A stretch of DNA of 64,000 nucleotides from Nitratireductor arenosus. GTDB taxonomy: Bacteria; Pseudomonadota; Alphaproteobacteria; Rhizobiales; Rhizobiaceae. The stretch is taken from the NCBI RefSeq assembly GCF_009742725.1, contig NZ_WPHG01000003.1, forward strand, positions 558,001 through 622,000, read 5' to 3'. Positions 37,493 through 45,918 of this stretch are shown here, piece after piece. The translations under genes were made by a program, and so were the position numbers. The notes beneath the pieces are model-generated. The model did no database searches. It saw nothing but the letters and a program-made list of their open reading frames with translations, and was not told the DNA's origin. Every line of letters begins with the position of its first letter. Within the stretch, counting starts at the first letter, position 1.

Positions 37493-39295
37493 TCACTCCG
37501 CCGCGCGGCGCAACGCCCCCGCGCCCGTCTCGAATTGCAGCCGGGCAAGCCTGGCATAGACGCCATCCAGCGCAACCAGGCTGGCATGCGTGCCTTCCTC
37601 CACGATCCGGCCCTCGTCGATCACCAGGATGCGGTCGGCCTTGAGAACAGTCGCCAGCCGGTGCGCGATGACGATCGTGGTGCGGCCTTCCATCAGCCGC
37701 TCCAGCGCCTCCTGCACCAGTGTCTCGCTTTCGGCGTCAAGCGCCGACGTCGCCTCGTCGAGAAGCAGGATCGGCGCGTCACGCAGGATGGCGCGCGCGA
37801 TCGCCACGCGCTGCCGCTGCCCGCCCGACAAGGTCACGCCGCGCTCGCCGACCGGCGTGTCGTAGCCTTTTTCGAGCTTGCCGATGAACTCGTCCGCATG
37901 GGCGTCGCGCGCCGCAGCCAGAATATCCGGCTCGGATGCGCCGGGACGGCCGAAGGCAATGTTGTCGCGCACGGAGGCGGCGAAGATCGTCAGATCCTGC
38001 GGCACCAGCGCGATGTGGCGGCGCGCGGTGCGCGCATCGGTTCGGGCAAGATCCACACCGTCGATCAGCACGGCCCCTTGCTGCGGGTCGTAGAACCGCA
38101 GGAGCAACGAGATGATCGTGCTTTTGCCGGCGCCCGACGGCCCGACAATCGCTACCGTCTCGCCCGGGCTGACTTCGAAGGACAGGCCGTGCAGCGCCGA
38201 CTGTTCCGGCCGCGATGGATAGGCGAAGGCGACTGTGTCGAACGTCACCTGGCCGCGGATCGGTTCGGGCAGGGCAAGCGGCGAGGCCGGCGTGCGGATG
38301 CTCGATTCTTCGACCAGCAATTCGGTAAGCCGCTCGGCCGCGCCGGCCGCCTGGCTGAGCTCGCCCCAGACCTCCGAAAGCGCGCCGAGCGCGCCGGCCG
38401 CGAACACCGAATAAAGCAGGAACTGGCCGAGCGTGCCCGGCGATATCGTGCCTTCGAGCACGTCGCGCGAGCCCATCCACAACACCGCCACCACCGACGA
38501 AAACACCATGAAGATGGCAAAGAAGGTCAGGAAGGAACGTGCGAAGATCGAGGATTGGGCGGCGCGGAAGGCGTTTTCGACCGCAGCCGCGAATTTGCGT
38601 GCCACATGGTTCTCATTGGTGAACGCCTGCAGCGTGCGCACCGCGCCGATCTGTTCGCTGGCGAAGGCGGTCGCCTCGGCGAGCATGTCCTGAGCGGCGC
38701 GGGACTTGCGCCGCACGGCGCGGCCGAAGGCGACGATCGGCACCACGATCACCGGGATCGCGCCGATCACCAACAGCGACAGCTTCGGGCTGGTCACCAC
38801 CATCATGCCGAGTGCGCCGACCCCCAGAATGGTGTTGCGCAGCGCAAGCGACGCCGTCGCGCCTACGGCGGACTTGATCTGCGTTGTGTCGGCCGTCAGC
38901 CTGGATACGATTTCGCCCGACTGCACCGTGTCGAAAAAGCCCGGTGACAGCGTGGTGACATGGGTGAAGACGTCGCGGCGCAGATCGGCAACGACACGCT
39001 CGCCGAGCGAGATGACGAAATAATATCGGCACGCGGAGGCGAGCGCGAGCACCGCCGCGATCACGATCAGCATGGTGAAATAATTCGCGATGAAGACGGA
39101 ATCGGCACCGGAAAAACCATGATCGACCATGCGGCGCACGGCCAGCGGCAGGGTCAGCGTCGTTGCCGCGGCCAACACCAGGAAGACGACGGCGCCGGCG
39201 ACGAGCCGGGGATAGCGCTTCAGATAGGGAAACAGCGTCGCCAGCGGCCGGAGCGAACGCCTGCGCTTTTCGGTCTCGTCCGGCGATTGTGCCAT
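37493..39295 (-). CDS. ABC exporter, fused permease and ATPase (MsbA-like)
   Basis: A 600-residue half-transporter with six transmembrane helices in the first 320 residues. The nucleotide-binding domain has Walker A (IVGPSGAGKSTI), Q-loop, signature LSGGQRQRVAIARA, Walker B ILLLDEATSALD and the H-loop IVIAHRLATV. It works as a dimer and exports lipids, drugs or peptides; the substrate is unknown. ATG 39295 has AGGAGA upstream; the frame stays open further, but without homology-like sequence. Converges with the deiodinase-like gene, nine bases apart. Confidence 0.9.
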   Translation of the reverse strand: MAQSPDETEKRRRSLRPLATLFPYLKRYPRLVAGAVVFLVLAAATTLTLPLAVRRMVDHGFSGADSVFIANYFTMLIVIAAVLALASACRYYFVISLGERVVADLRRDVFTHVTTLSPGFFDTVQSGEIVSRLTADTTQIKSAVGATASLALRNTILGVGALGMMVVTSPKLSLLVIGAIPVIVVPIVAFGRAVRRKSRAAQDMLAEATAFASEQIGAVRTLQAFTNENHVARKFAAAVENAFRAAQSSIFARSFLTFFAIFMVFSSVVAVLWMGSRDVLEGTISPGTLGQFLLYSVFAAGALGALSEVWGELSQAAGAAERLTELLVEESSIRTPASPLALPEPIRGQVTFDTVAFAYPSRPEQSALHGLSFEVSPGETVAIVGPSGAGKSTIISLLLRFYDPQQGAVLIDGVDLARTDARTARRHIALVPQDLTIFAASVRDNIAFGRPGASEPDILAAARDAHADEFIGKLEKGYDTPVGERGVTLSGGQRQRVAIARAILRDAPILLLDEATSALDAESETLVQEALERLMEGRTTIVIAHRLATVLKADRILVIDEGRIVEEGTHASLVALDGVYARLARLQFETGAGALRRAAE

Positions 39296-39486
39296 TCGCG
39301 CTTCTCCTGACGGCGGCGTCCCGCGGCCCGGCGGTACGGTCTTGTGATTCCGGGGCGGCTGATGTATAGGCCGCGCAGGATTTGGCGAAGCCGTAGCCGT
39401 GAATGGCCGCGGCTTCAAGTTTTACAGACCAGGCGCATCGCCGCAGGCGGCCGGCACCAGCGCCGTTGAAGACCAGGACGAGATCG

Positions 39487-39708
39487 ATGAAAGCGAAAAT
39501 CCACCCCGACTACCACACCATCAAGGTCGTGATGACCGATGGCACCGAATACATGACCCGTTCGACCTGGGGCAAAGAGGGCGACACGCTCAACCTCGAC
39601 ATCGACCCCAACACCCATCCGGCCTGGACCGGTGGCCAGCAGCATCTCATGGACCGCGGCGGACGCCTGTCGAAGTTCAAGAAGCGCTACGAGGGCCTCG
39701 GCCTCTAA
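39487..39708 (+). CDS. rpmE: 50S ribosomal protein L31
   Basis: A 73-residue L31 of the alphaproteobacterial form ([32 protein letters not shown] at the start, then [34 protein letters not shown]). It lacks the CxxC zinc pair of type A L31. Part of the central protuberance contact between ribosomal subunits. A 191-base upstream gap divides it from the divergent ABC exporter and holds both promoters. A clear terminator follows 26 bases after the stop. Confidence 0.96.
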   Translation: MKAKIHPDYHTIKVVMTDGTEYMTRSTWGKEGDTLNLDIDPNTHPAWTGGQQHLMDRGGRLSKFKKRYEGLGL

Positions 39709-39734
39709 GACGAACCAACGTCATGTGGCTTCGA

Positions 39735-39758
39735 AAAACCCCGCTTCGGCGGGGTTTT
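39735..39758. terminator. Intrinsic terminator after rpmE
   Basis: A perfect 10-bp stem, AAAACCCCGC and GCGGGGTTTT, around a TTCG tetraloop, followed by CTTTT. The A-tract on the other side makes it usable from the minus strand as well, where the decayed SelW-type gene ends. Confidence 0.92.
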
Positions 39759-39832
39759 CTTTTGGCGTTCCGTCGGTGACGGCCGATCTCGTTATCGCGC
39801 GGCGCGGCGACTGTCGCCAAGCCTGGAGGCGC

Positions 39833-40113
39833 TCAGCGCGACCGGTCGGCATGGCCCAGATCGCGCTCCGGCCAGACTGCGTCGCGCACGCGCCGCTCAG
39901 TATCTTCGCCTCTGGAAAGCCGCTGTCGCGCACCTGATCCCAGATCGTCCCGCCGTTGAGCGTGATCGCGAAAATGCCGCCGGTGCCCGGCACCAGCGTC
40001 ACTTCGCCCAGGTTGGCCCCGAAGGTCGGCAGCAATTCCTGCGCCATCCAGGGCGCACGCAAGAGCCATGGCTCTTGCGTGCAATGAACGGTGCCGACGG
40101 TGCGCTTGCGGCT
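39833..40113 (-). pseudogene. Decayed SelT/SelW/SelH (Rdx) family gene
   Basis: The minus strand after yebC encodes VHCTQEPWLLRAPWMAQELL, then TFGANLGEVTLVPGTGGIFAITLNGGTIWDQVRDSGFPEAKIL. This is the core of the small Rdx proteins, normally about 95 residues with CTQC/U near the start. Three lesions are visible. There is no start codon between the yebC TAG and the conserved region. The second Cys of CxxC is Glu. Near 39898-39901 the frame shifts by one base, and the expected tail (RRVRDAVWPERDLGHADRSR) continues in another frame. I conclude it is non-functional; a sequencing error could explain the frameshift but not the other two lesions. Confidence 0.8.
40055..40082. repeat. Perfect 28-bp palindrome inside the Rdx remnant
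   Basis: The left arm GCACGCAAGAGCCA and right arm TGGCTCTTGCGTGC are exact reverse complements with no spacer, centred on CCATGG. The palindrome covers the CxxC codons of the decayed Rdx gene. It could form a cruciform or hairpin. Its outer 8 bp per arm would pair even in a normal Rdx gene, so the centre may have been copied from the opposite strand. Confidence 0.85.
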
Positions 40114-40863
40114 CTAGGCAGCGCTCAATTTAGCCAACGTTTCGTCGTCGACCTCGAAATTGGCGTAGACGTTCTGCACGTCGTCGTCGTCCTCGAGCAC
40201 GCCGATCAGCTTCATCAGCGACTGCGCCCGTTCCTCGTCCACCGGCACGCCGTTTTGCGGTTTCCAGATCGTCTTGACCGATTCGGGCTCGCCCAGCGCC
40301 GCCTCGAGCGCCTTGGAAACGTCGCCGATATCCTCGAACGCGCACAATATGGTGTGACCGTGCTCGTCGGACTGGATGTCCTCCGCGCCCGCCTCGATCG
40401 CGGCCTCCATTACCGTGTCTGGGTCACCCGCCGCGGCCGGATAGACGATCTCGCCGACCCGGTCCCACATGAAGGCGACCGAACCGGTCTCGCCGAGCGA
40501 GCCGCCTGCCTTGGTGAAGGCGGCGCGCACATTGGAGGCGGAACGGTTGCGGTTGTCGGTCAGCGCCTCGACGATCACCGCCACCCCGCCGGGACCGTAG
40601 CCCTCGTAGCGGACTTCCTCGTAACTTTCCGAATCGCCGCCCGCCGCCTTGTTGACAGCACGCTGGATGTTGTCCTTGGGCATGGACTGGGCCTTGGCGT
40701 TCTGGATCGCCAGCCTCAGCCGCGGGTTCATGTCCGGATCGGGCATGCCCTGTTTGGCCGCGACCGTGATCTCACGCGCGAGCTTGGAAAACATCTTGGA
40801 GCGGGCGGCGTCCTGCCGCCCCTTGCGGTGCATGATGTTCTTGAACTGTGAATGGCCGGCCAT
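40114..40863 (-). CDS. YebC/PmpR family regulatory protein
   Basis: A 249-residue TACO1/YebC protein. It begins with the invariant [32 protein letters not shown] and contains [20 protein letters not shown] and [52 protein letters not shown]. YebC-type proteins have been described both as DNA-binding regulators and as translation factors at proline runs; either is possible here. Start ATG 40863. The Rdx remnant follows in the same frame right after its TAG. Confidence 0.93.
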   Translation of the reverse strand: MAGHSQFKNIMHRKGRQDAARSKMFSKLAREITVAAKQGMPDPDMNPRLRLAIQNAKAQSMPKDNIQRAVNKAAGGDSESYEEVRYEGYGPGGVAVIVEALTDNRNRSASNVRAAFTKAGGSLGETGSVAFMWDRVGEIVYPAAAGDPDTVMEAAIEAGAEDIQSDEHGHTILCAFEDIGDVSKALEAALGEPESVKTIWKPQNGVPVDEERAQSLMKLIGVLEDDDDVQNVYANFEVDDETLAKLSAA

Positions 40864-41025
40864 GGCACCTCTTGTCGTCAAATCATGGGGATTTGGCGCG
40901 CTTTATAAATATTTCGCCGCACGAGGTCCAGAAGCGCGACGTCGAACGCTCGCGAAATCGTGACTACGCGACCGAGCGCGGCCATGCGCTAATAAGCGTC
41001 GAACGCGGACGGAAAGGAGCCTGGC

Positions 41026-41844
41026 ATGAGCCTTCTTCTGCGCTTGATCGCGACCGTGCTGGTCATCGCGGCGGCTACGCTCGGCGCCGCCGCGCAGGAT
41101 CGCGCGCCCGTTTCCTCGCGGTGCCTGGCCGTGGCCGAAGCCCTGCCCAGGGTGATATTCACCAGTGTCACGCCCGCCGGCTCGACGGTATCGGCCGAAG
41201 ACGTGACCATCACCTATGCCGGCCATTCCACCTACATCATCGAGACGCCCGGCGGCGTACGCATCGCAACCGATTTCTCCGGCGCATACGGCCGTGACCC
41301 GCTGCCCCGTGTCGCGACCATGAACAAAGCGCACCGGACCCATTTCACTCCTTCGCCCGACCCCGGGATCGAATATGTCCTGCCCGGCTGGAACCCCGAC
41401 GGGGACGGCCCGGCCCGGCATGCGCTGGTTGTCGACGACGTCTATATCCGCAACGTGCCGACCGACATCCGCCGGTTCGGCACGATGGAACGGGACGGCA
41501 ACTCGATCTTCATCTTCGAGGTCGCCGATTTGTGCATCGGCCATCTCGGCCATCTCCACCACGATCTGACAGACGCCCATTATGCCGCCATCGGCCGGCT
41601 CGACATCGTCATGGTGCCGGTCGATGGCGGCATGACGCAATCGCTCGTCAATATGAGCGAAATCGCCAGGCGGCTTTATTCTTCGATCGTGCTGCCCATG
41701 CACCGCCATTCCACGCCGATCGGCGAATTCCTGTCGATGATGGGTGAGAATTTCGCCGTCGATTTTTCCAGCGAGCGCGGCTTCACCGTCTCTCTGGCCA
41801 GCCTGCCGCGACGGCCGACCATCCTGGTCCTGGACGGGGTGTGA
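41026..41844 (+). CDS. Periplasmic MBL-fold (UlaG-like) metallohydrolase
   Basis: A 272-residue protein with a signal peptide (LLLRLIATVLVIAAATLGAAA). The fold starts DVTITYAGHSTYIIETPGGVRIATDFSGAYG, as in UlaG/L-ascorbate-6-phosphate lactonase relatives. LGHLHHDLTDAHYAAIG and LPMHRHSTPIGEFLS carry the candidate metal-binding histidines. The classical HxHxDH motif is replaced by GHLHHDL, so metal binding is probable but atypical. AAGGAG precedes the ATG. It is coupled to the TPR gene by a one-base overlap. Confidence 0.82.
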   Translation: MSLLLRLIATVLVIAAATLGAAAQDRAPVSSRCLAVAEALPRVIFTSVTPAGSTVSAEDVTITYAGHSTYIIETPGGVRIATDFSGAYGRDPLPRVATMNKAHRTHFTPSPDPGIEYVLPGWNPDGDGPARHALVVDDVYIRNVPTDIRRFGTMERDGNSIFIFEVADLCIGHLGHLHHDLTDAHYAAIGRLDIVMVPVDGGMTQSLVNMSEIARRLYSSIVLPMHRHSTPIGEFLSMMGENFAVDFSSERGFTVSLASLPRRPTILVLDGV

Positions 41845-42413
41845 TGAACGTCCTGATTGCGCTTTGTCTGGCGCTCATGCTTGCGAGCGGCCCGGCCGTC
41901 ACGCAAGATCAGGGCGATGTGCCGGCCTTGCGCGCACGCCTGTTCGCCGAACTCAAGGCCGCGCCCTCGCAAGCCAGGGGCCGGGCCGTCGAGGACGCCA
42001 TCTGGCGCATGTGGATGGCGCAGGCGCCGAATGAGGCGATCCGCAGCGACGTCGCCGATGCCATGGCCGCGCGCGAGCGCCATGAGTTAGGCCGAGCGCT
42101 CGACCTGCTCGACGGCGTCGTCGTTGCCGCGCCCGATTACGCGGAGGGCTGGAACCAGCGCGCCTTCATTCACTTCCTCAAGGGCAATCCCGACGAAGCG
42201 CTGGCTGACATCGACCGCGCGCTCGCGCTCGAGCCGAAACATTTCGGCGCCCTGTCAGGCAAAGCGATCGTCTTGATGAGCCAGGGCCGCATGAAACTCG
42301 CTCAACAGGCCCTGCGCCGGGCAGTCGACATCCACCCCTGGCTGAAGGAGCGTTCATTGCTCCTACCGGAAGACGCCGACACGCCACCGCCTCCGGCCGG
42401 CGACGACATCTGA
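41844..42413 (+). CDS. Secreted tetratricopeptide-repeat protein
   Basis: A 189-residue protein with a short signal sequence (MNVLIALCLALMLASGPAVT) and two or three TPR units (ERHELGRALDLLDGVVVAAPDYAEGWNQRAFIHFLKGNPDEALADIDRALALEPKHFGALSGKAIVLMSQGRMKLAQQALRRAV). A periplasmic adaptor with no catalytic motif. The start ATG shares its A with the TGA of the MBL-fold gene, so the two probably work together in the cell envelope. Confidence 0.83.
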   Translation: MNVLIALCLALMLASGPAVTQDQGDVPALRARLFAELKAAPSQARGRAVEDAIWRMWMAQAPNEAIRSDVADAMAARERHELGRALDLLDGVVVAAPDYAEGWNQRAFIHFLKGNPDEALADIDRALALEPKHFGALSGKAIVLMSQGRMKLAQQALRRAVDIHPWLKERSLLLPEDADTPPPPAGDDI

Positions 42414-42461
42414 CCCGGCCGGATCTAGGAACGACCGACCTCCAGCCGAGGATAAGCGGCC

Positions 42462-43250
42462 TTATACGCCGCTCCGCTCATCAATAGCGGAGGCCGCCTT
42501 TTGCCGCTGGCGTTTGCGCCGCGCCAGCATATTGAGCGCCTCGACCAACGCCGAAAAGCCCATGGCGGCATAGATGTAGCCTTTCGGCACGTGGAAGCCG
42601 AAGCCGTCGGCGATCAGCGTCGTACCGATCATCAGCAGGAAGCCGAGCGCCAGCATGACGATGGTCGGATTCTTGGCGATGAAGCGCGACAGCGGCTCGG
42701 CGGCGATCAGCATCACCGTCACCGCGCAGATGACGGCGATATACATGATCGCGATCTCGTCGGTCATGCCGACGGCGGTGATGATCGAATCGATCGAGAA
42801 AACCAGGTCGAGCAGCAGGATCTGGAAGATCGCCGCACCGATACCCAGTGTCACGGCCCGGCCGACGATTTCGTCCTTGGGGTCTTCGGGATCGACGGAA
42901 TGGTGAATTTCCTTGGTCGCTTTCCAGACCAGGAACAGGCCGCCTGCGATCAGGATCAGGTCGCGCCAGGAAAAGCCGTGATCGAAGGCGGTGAAGACCG
43001 GCGTCGTGAGTTGGACGATGAAGGAGATCGTGGCCAACAGCACCAGCCGCAGCACCAAAGCGGCGCCGATGCCGATCCGACGCGCGTTTTTCTGCTGCTC
43101 GACGGGCAGCTTGTTGGTCAGGATCGAGATGAAGATCAGATTGTCGATGCCGAGAACGACTTCAAGCACGATCAGTGTTGCAAGCGCGATCCACGCGGTC
43201 GGGTCGTTGAGCCAGACAAAGTGCGGCGCCAGAAAATCCATCAGTGCCAT
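42462..43250 (-). CDS. TerC family integral membrane protein
   Basis: A 262-residue protein with about seven transmembrane helices and the paired TerC signatures [16 protein letters not shown] near residue 29 and [17 protein letters not shown] near 147. The membrane-buried Asp residues in GIDN and SIDS are conserved. Related proteins take part in manganese homeostasis or metalation of exported enzymes. The C-terminus is strongly basic (RRKRQRQKA). No yybP-ykoY type manganese riboswitch fits in the 76 bases upstream. Confidence 0.9.
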   Translation of the reverse strand: MALMDFLAPHFVWLNDPTAWIALATLIVLEVVLGIDNLIFISILTNKLPVEQQKNARRIGIGAALVLRLVLLATISFIVQLTTPVFTAFDHGFSWRDLILIAGGLFLVWKATKEIHHSVDPEDPKDEIVGRAVTLGIGAAIFQILLLDLVFSIDSIITAVGMTDEIAIMYIAVICAVTVMLIAAEPLSRFIAKNPTIVMLALGFLLMIGTTLIADGFGFHVPKGYIYAAMGFSALVEALNMLARRKRQRQKAASAIDERSGV

Positions 43251-43326
43251 ACGAGCGTCCCTTGGCGGTTCGGTTGAAAATTGTCGGCGTGGCGGTCGGA
43301 ATCAAATAACGTGGCGCCGCGCGGCG

Positions 43327-44157
43327 TCAACCTTCGTTCCAAAAGGCGGGGACCGTCTCCTCCAGGCGCGGTCCGAGCCTGAGCGGTGCGACTTTTTCGG
43401 CGAGACCGGTGCGGTCGGAGATCTCGACGCCCAGCCCGCAGACCGTCGCCGGCCCGGCCGCGGCCTCGAACCGCCCCTTGGGAACCTTGTACAAAAACCG
43501 GTTGAGCGGCTCTTCCTTGTCCATGCCGAGCGAGGAATCGTAATCGCCGCACATGCCCGCATCCGACATGAACGCAGTGCCGCCATTGAGGATCTGGTGG
43601 TCCGCGGTCGGATGGTGGGTGTGGGTGCCCACGACGAGGCTCGCCCGCCCGTCGACGAAATGGGCGAAACACATCTTTTCGCTGGTCGCCTCGGCGTGGA
43701 AATCGATGACGACGGCGTCCGCCTGTTCGCCCAGCGGACAGGCGGCGAGCTCGCGCTCGGCCGCCTGGAACGGATCGTCGAGTTCGGGATGCATGAAAAC
43801 CCGGCCCATAATGTTGGCGACCATTACCCGCGCACCATTTTTGGCGACGAAGACGCCGGAACCGCGCCCCGGCGTGCCGCCGGGAAAATTGGCGGGACGC
43901 AGGAACCGTTCCTCGCGTGGCGCGAACTCCAGCGCCTCGCGCTGGTCCCACACATGATTGCCGGTGGTCACGACATCGGCGCCGGCCTCTAGCGTCGTCC
44001 TGAAGATGTCTTCGGTGATGCCGAAACCGCCGGCGGCGTTTTCGCCGTTGACGATCACGAAATCGAGCCGGAAATCGGAAATCAGGCCGGGCAGGCGTTG
44101 CCACACCGCCGTGCGCCCGGTCCGCCCCACCATGTCGCCGAGAAAAAGAAGCCTCAT
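43327..44157 (-). CDS. YmdB-like metallophosphoesterase (TIGR00282)
   Basis: A 276-residue phosphodiesterase of the TIGR00282 family. It opens MRLLFLGDMVGRTGR (GD metal site). FVIVNGENAAGGFGIT carries Asn and Glu ligands. TTGNHVWDQRE, DFHAEATSEK and VVGTHTHHPTADHQIL complete the di-iron site. The Bacillus relative YmdB hydrolyses 2',3'- and 3',5'-cyclic nucleotides. It is followed 76 bases later by terC on the same strand; its upstream flank holds repeat copy B. Confidence 0.91.
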   Translation of the reverse strand: MRLLFLGDMVGRTGRTAVWQRLPGLISDFRLDFVIVNGENAAGGFGITEDIFRTTLEAGADVVTTGNHVWDQREALEFAPREERFLRPANFPGGTPGRGSGVFVAKNGARVMVANIMGRVFMHPELDDPFQAAERELAACPLGEQADAVVIDFHAEATSEKMCFAHFVDGRASLVVGTHTHHPTADHQILNGGTAFMSDAGMCGDYDSSLGMDKEEPLNRFLYKVPKGRFEAAAGPATVCGLGVEISDRTGLAEKVAPLRLGPRLEETVPAFWNEG

Positions 44158-44230
44158 TAGGCCGGATACCTGCTTACGTCGCGCGATGCCGGCGAAGGGT
44201 CACGACCCGATCACCGGCGATGAACCTTCA

Positions 44231-44357
44231 TCTAGAGACGTTCACCGTTGAATGGAAGCAGTTTGGCGGAATGGATTTTTCGGTCCGGCTAGAAGAAATC
44301 CGCCGCGCGATATGGATATCGGACAAGGATTTCGACACGGTTGGAGCGGAAAAGCCG
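44231..44357 (+). repeat. Dispersed repeat, copy B
   Basis: Gap-free partner of 26588-26714, with 98 of 127 identical positions by hand count. It keeps the TCTAGAG start, AATGGAAGCAGTTTG, GGAATGGA, GCGATAT and TTCGACAC blocks. A frame that begins MDFSVRLEEIRRAIWISDKDF is open through the whole copy and corresponds codon for codon to the copy A frame. It lies in a 367-base gap between the YmdB-like and TerB genes; the rest of that gap shows nothing recognisable. Confidence 0.8.
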
Positions 44358-44524
44358 TCCGCGCCGGAAAGGCGGCAGGGTCTTGTTTCCGCTCATCCAA
44401 CTGCGATCGCCCGGCCTTGGTCTTTCGTGTCCGCGAGCAGCGTCAATAGTGGGACACATTTTTCCTTGCGGTGCAGCATGCGGCTTCCTACCTTGCACCG
44501 GACCTTGCCGGACGGAGTTTTGCG

Positions 44525-44938
44525 GTGATCAAGCCAGAAAGCGTGCAGGAAGCCCTGATCCACATCATGGTTGTGGTATCGGCCTCCGACAGCAACATGA
44601 CCGACCGCGAACTGGCCAAGATGGGCAGTGTCGTGCGCACCATGCCGGTCTTCGCCAGCTTCGATCCGGACGCTTTGCTGGACGTGGCCAAGAAGAGCCA
44701 GGCGGTTCTGCAACAGGAGGGCGCGCTCAACGCCATCCTCGCCTCGATCGTGGAGGTGGTGCCGGTGCGCCTGCACGACACCGCCTATGCAATCGCCGTC
44801 GAGATCGCCGCGGCCGATCTGCATGTGCGGCCCGAGGAACTTCGCATCCTGCAATTGCTGCGCGCCCAGCTTGGCGTCGACACGCTGACGGCGGCGGCGA
44901 TCGAACGGGCGGCGGTCGTGCGCCATCGCACCGTCTGA
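44525..44938 (+). CDS. TerB-like (tellurite resistance domain) protein
   Basis: A 137-residue all-helical cytoplasmic protein. The acidic helix-turn motifs VVVSASDSNMTDRELAKMGSVV and IAVEIAAADLHVRPEELRILQLLRAQLG are the two metal-binding-like segments of the TerB fold. GTG 44525 has GGAG (44514-44517) at good distance; the frame stays open to GTG 44471, but that extension is not family-like. A link with tellurite is not implied; small TerB proteins of this kind have no settled role. Confidence 0.8.
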   Translation: MIKPESVQEALIHIMVVVSASDSNMTDRELAKMGSVVRTMPVFASFDPDALLDVAKKSQAVLQQEGALNAILASIVEVVPVRLHDTAYAIAVEIAAADLHVRPEELRILQLLRAQLGVDTLTAAAIERAAVVRHRTV

Positions 44939-45033
44939 TCGCACGCAAGAGCGCGCTCACCGCGTGTTGATTGGCGTTTGCCATTGCGCGGTGGCACTGA
45001 CGGCCTGAGCGATCGAAAGCCGGTGGTGGAAAT

Positions 45034-45918
45034 ATGCAGGAGTTCGAGATATCCGAGGCGGCCGCGCGCCTGACCGCCTTTCTTGCCATATTCGGCGCCA
45101 TGGCCGCGTTCGAATTGTGGTCGCCCCGGCTCGAACGGGCCGAGATGGTGGGCGCGTTCAAGGCGCGGCGCTGGTTCACCAATCTATCGATGGTGCTGAT
45201 CTCGTCGATCCTGCTGCGGTTGATCTTTCCGGCGGCCGCCGTCGGAGCGGCCGTGTGGGCGGAAAGCCGCGGCTGGGGTGTGTTGCGCCGTTTCGACCTC
45301 GATCCGCGCCTTGCCGGGCTTGTCGGCTTCGTCCTGCTCGACTTCGCCGTCTGGCTGGAGCATGTCGCCAGCCACAAGATACCGCTATTGTGGCGCATCC
45401 ACAGGATGCATCATGCCGATACCGGCTTCGACGTGACCACCGGCCTGCGCTTCCACCCGCTGGAAATCCTGCTTTCCATGGTCTGGAAGGCCGCTGTCGT
45501 GGTCGCGCTCGGACCGCCGGTGCTTGCGGTTCTGGTGTTCGAGATCGTGCTCAACGGAACCTCGATGTTCAACCATTCCAACGCCAGGCTGCCGCTTGCC
45601 ATCGATCGGCTTTTGCGCCGCGTGCTGGTCACGCCCGATATGCACCGGGTCCACCATTCCTCGGTCCGCGCCGAGACCGACTCCAATTACGGTTTCAACT
45701 TTCCGTTCTGGGACCGGCTGTTTCGCACCTATCGCGACCAGCCGCGCCTCGGTCACGACGAAATGGAAATCGGGCTGCCGGATTTTCGCGGCGACGCGCC
45801 GTCCCGCCTCGTATGGGCGCTGTCGCTGCCGTTCCGCGCGATGCGGTTTGCCGGCGCCAACCCGCCGGAGCCGGCCAAAGAGGAACGGTTGGAAACTACC
45901 GGGCCTAAAAGAAGCTGA
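45034..45918 (+). CDS. Sterol-desaturase/fatty-acid-hydroxylase family protein
   Basis: A 294-residue membrane di-iron enzyme. Four or five hydrophobic segments surround three histidine boxes: WLEHVASHK (about 110-118), HRMHH (about 125-129) and MHRVHHSSVRAE near 205, plus LRFHP. This is the FA_hydroxylase pattern that uses O2 to hydroxylate or desaturate a lipid tail. Possible substrates are carotenoids, hopanoid-like lipids or ornithine lipids; none is shown by the context. The last 14 bases overlap the next gene, which runs on the other strand. Confidence 0.88.
   Translation: MQEFEISEAAARLTAFLAIFGAMAAFELWSPRLERAEMVGAFKARRWFTNLSMVLISSILLRLIFPAAAVGAAVWAESRGWGVLRRFDLDPRLAGLVGFVLLDFAVWLEHVASHKIPLLWRIHRMHHADTGFDVTTGLRFHPLEILLSMVWKAAVVVALGPPVLAVLVFEIVLNGTSMFNHSNARLPLAIDRLLRRVLVTPDMHRVHHSSVRAETDSNYGFNFPFWDRLFRTYRDQPRLGHDEMEIGLPDFRGDAPSRLVWALSLPFRAMRFAGANPPEPAKEERLETTGPKRS

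Noticed and set aside
39721-40062. A 113-codon intact protein in place of the Rdx remnant
   Set aside because: Its first part is the Rdx core, but the last 40 residues are out of frame relative to the family and read through the terminator. The conserved Rdx tail is found one frame over.
42462-43326. yybP-ykoY manganese riboswitch before terC
   Set aside because: The gap upstream of terC is only 76 bases and has none of the conserved loop sequences of that riboswitch.
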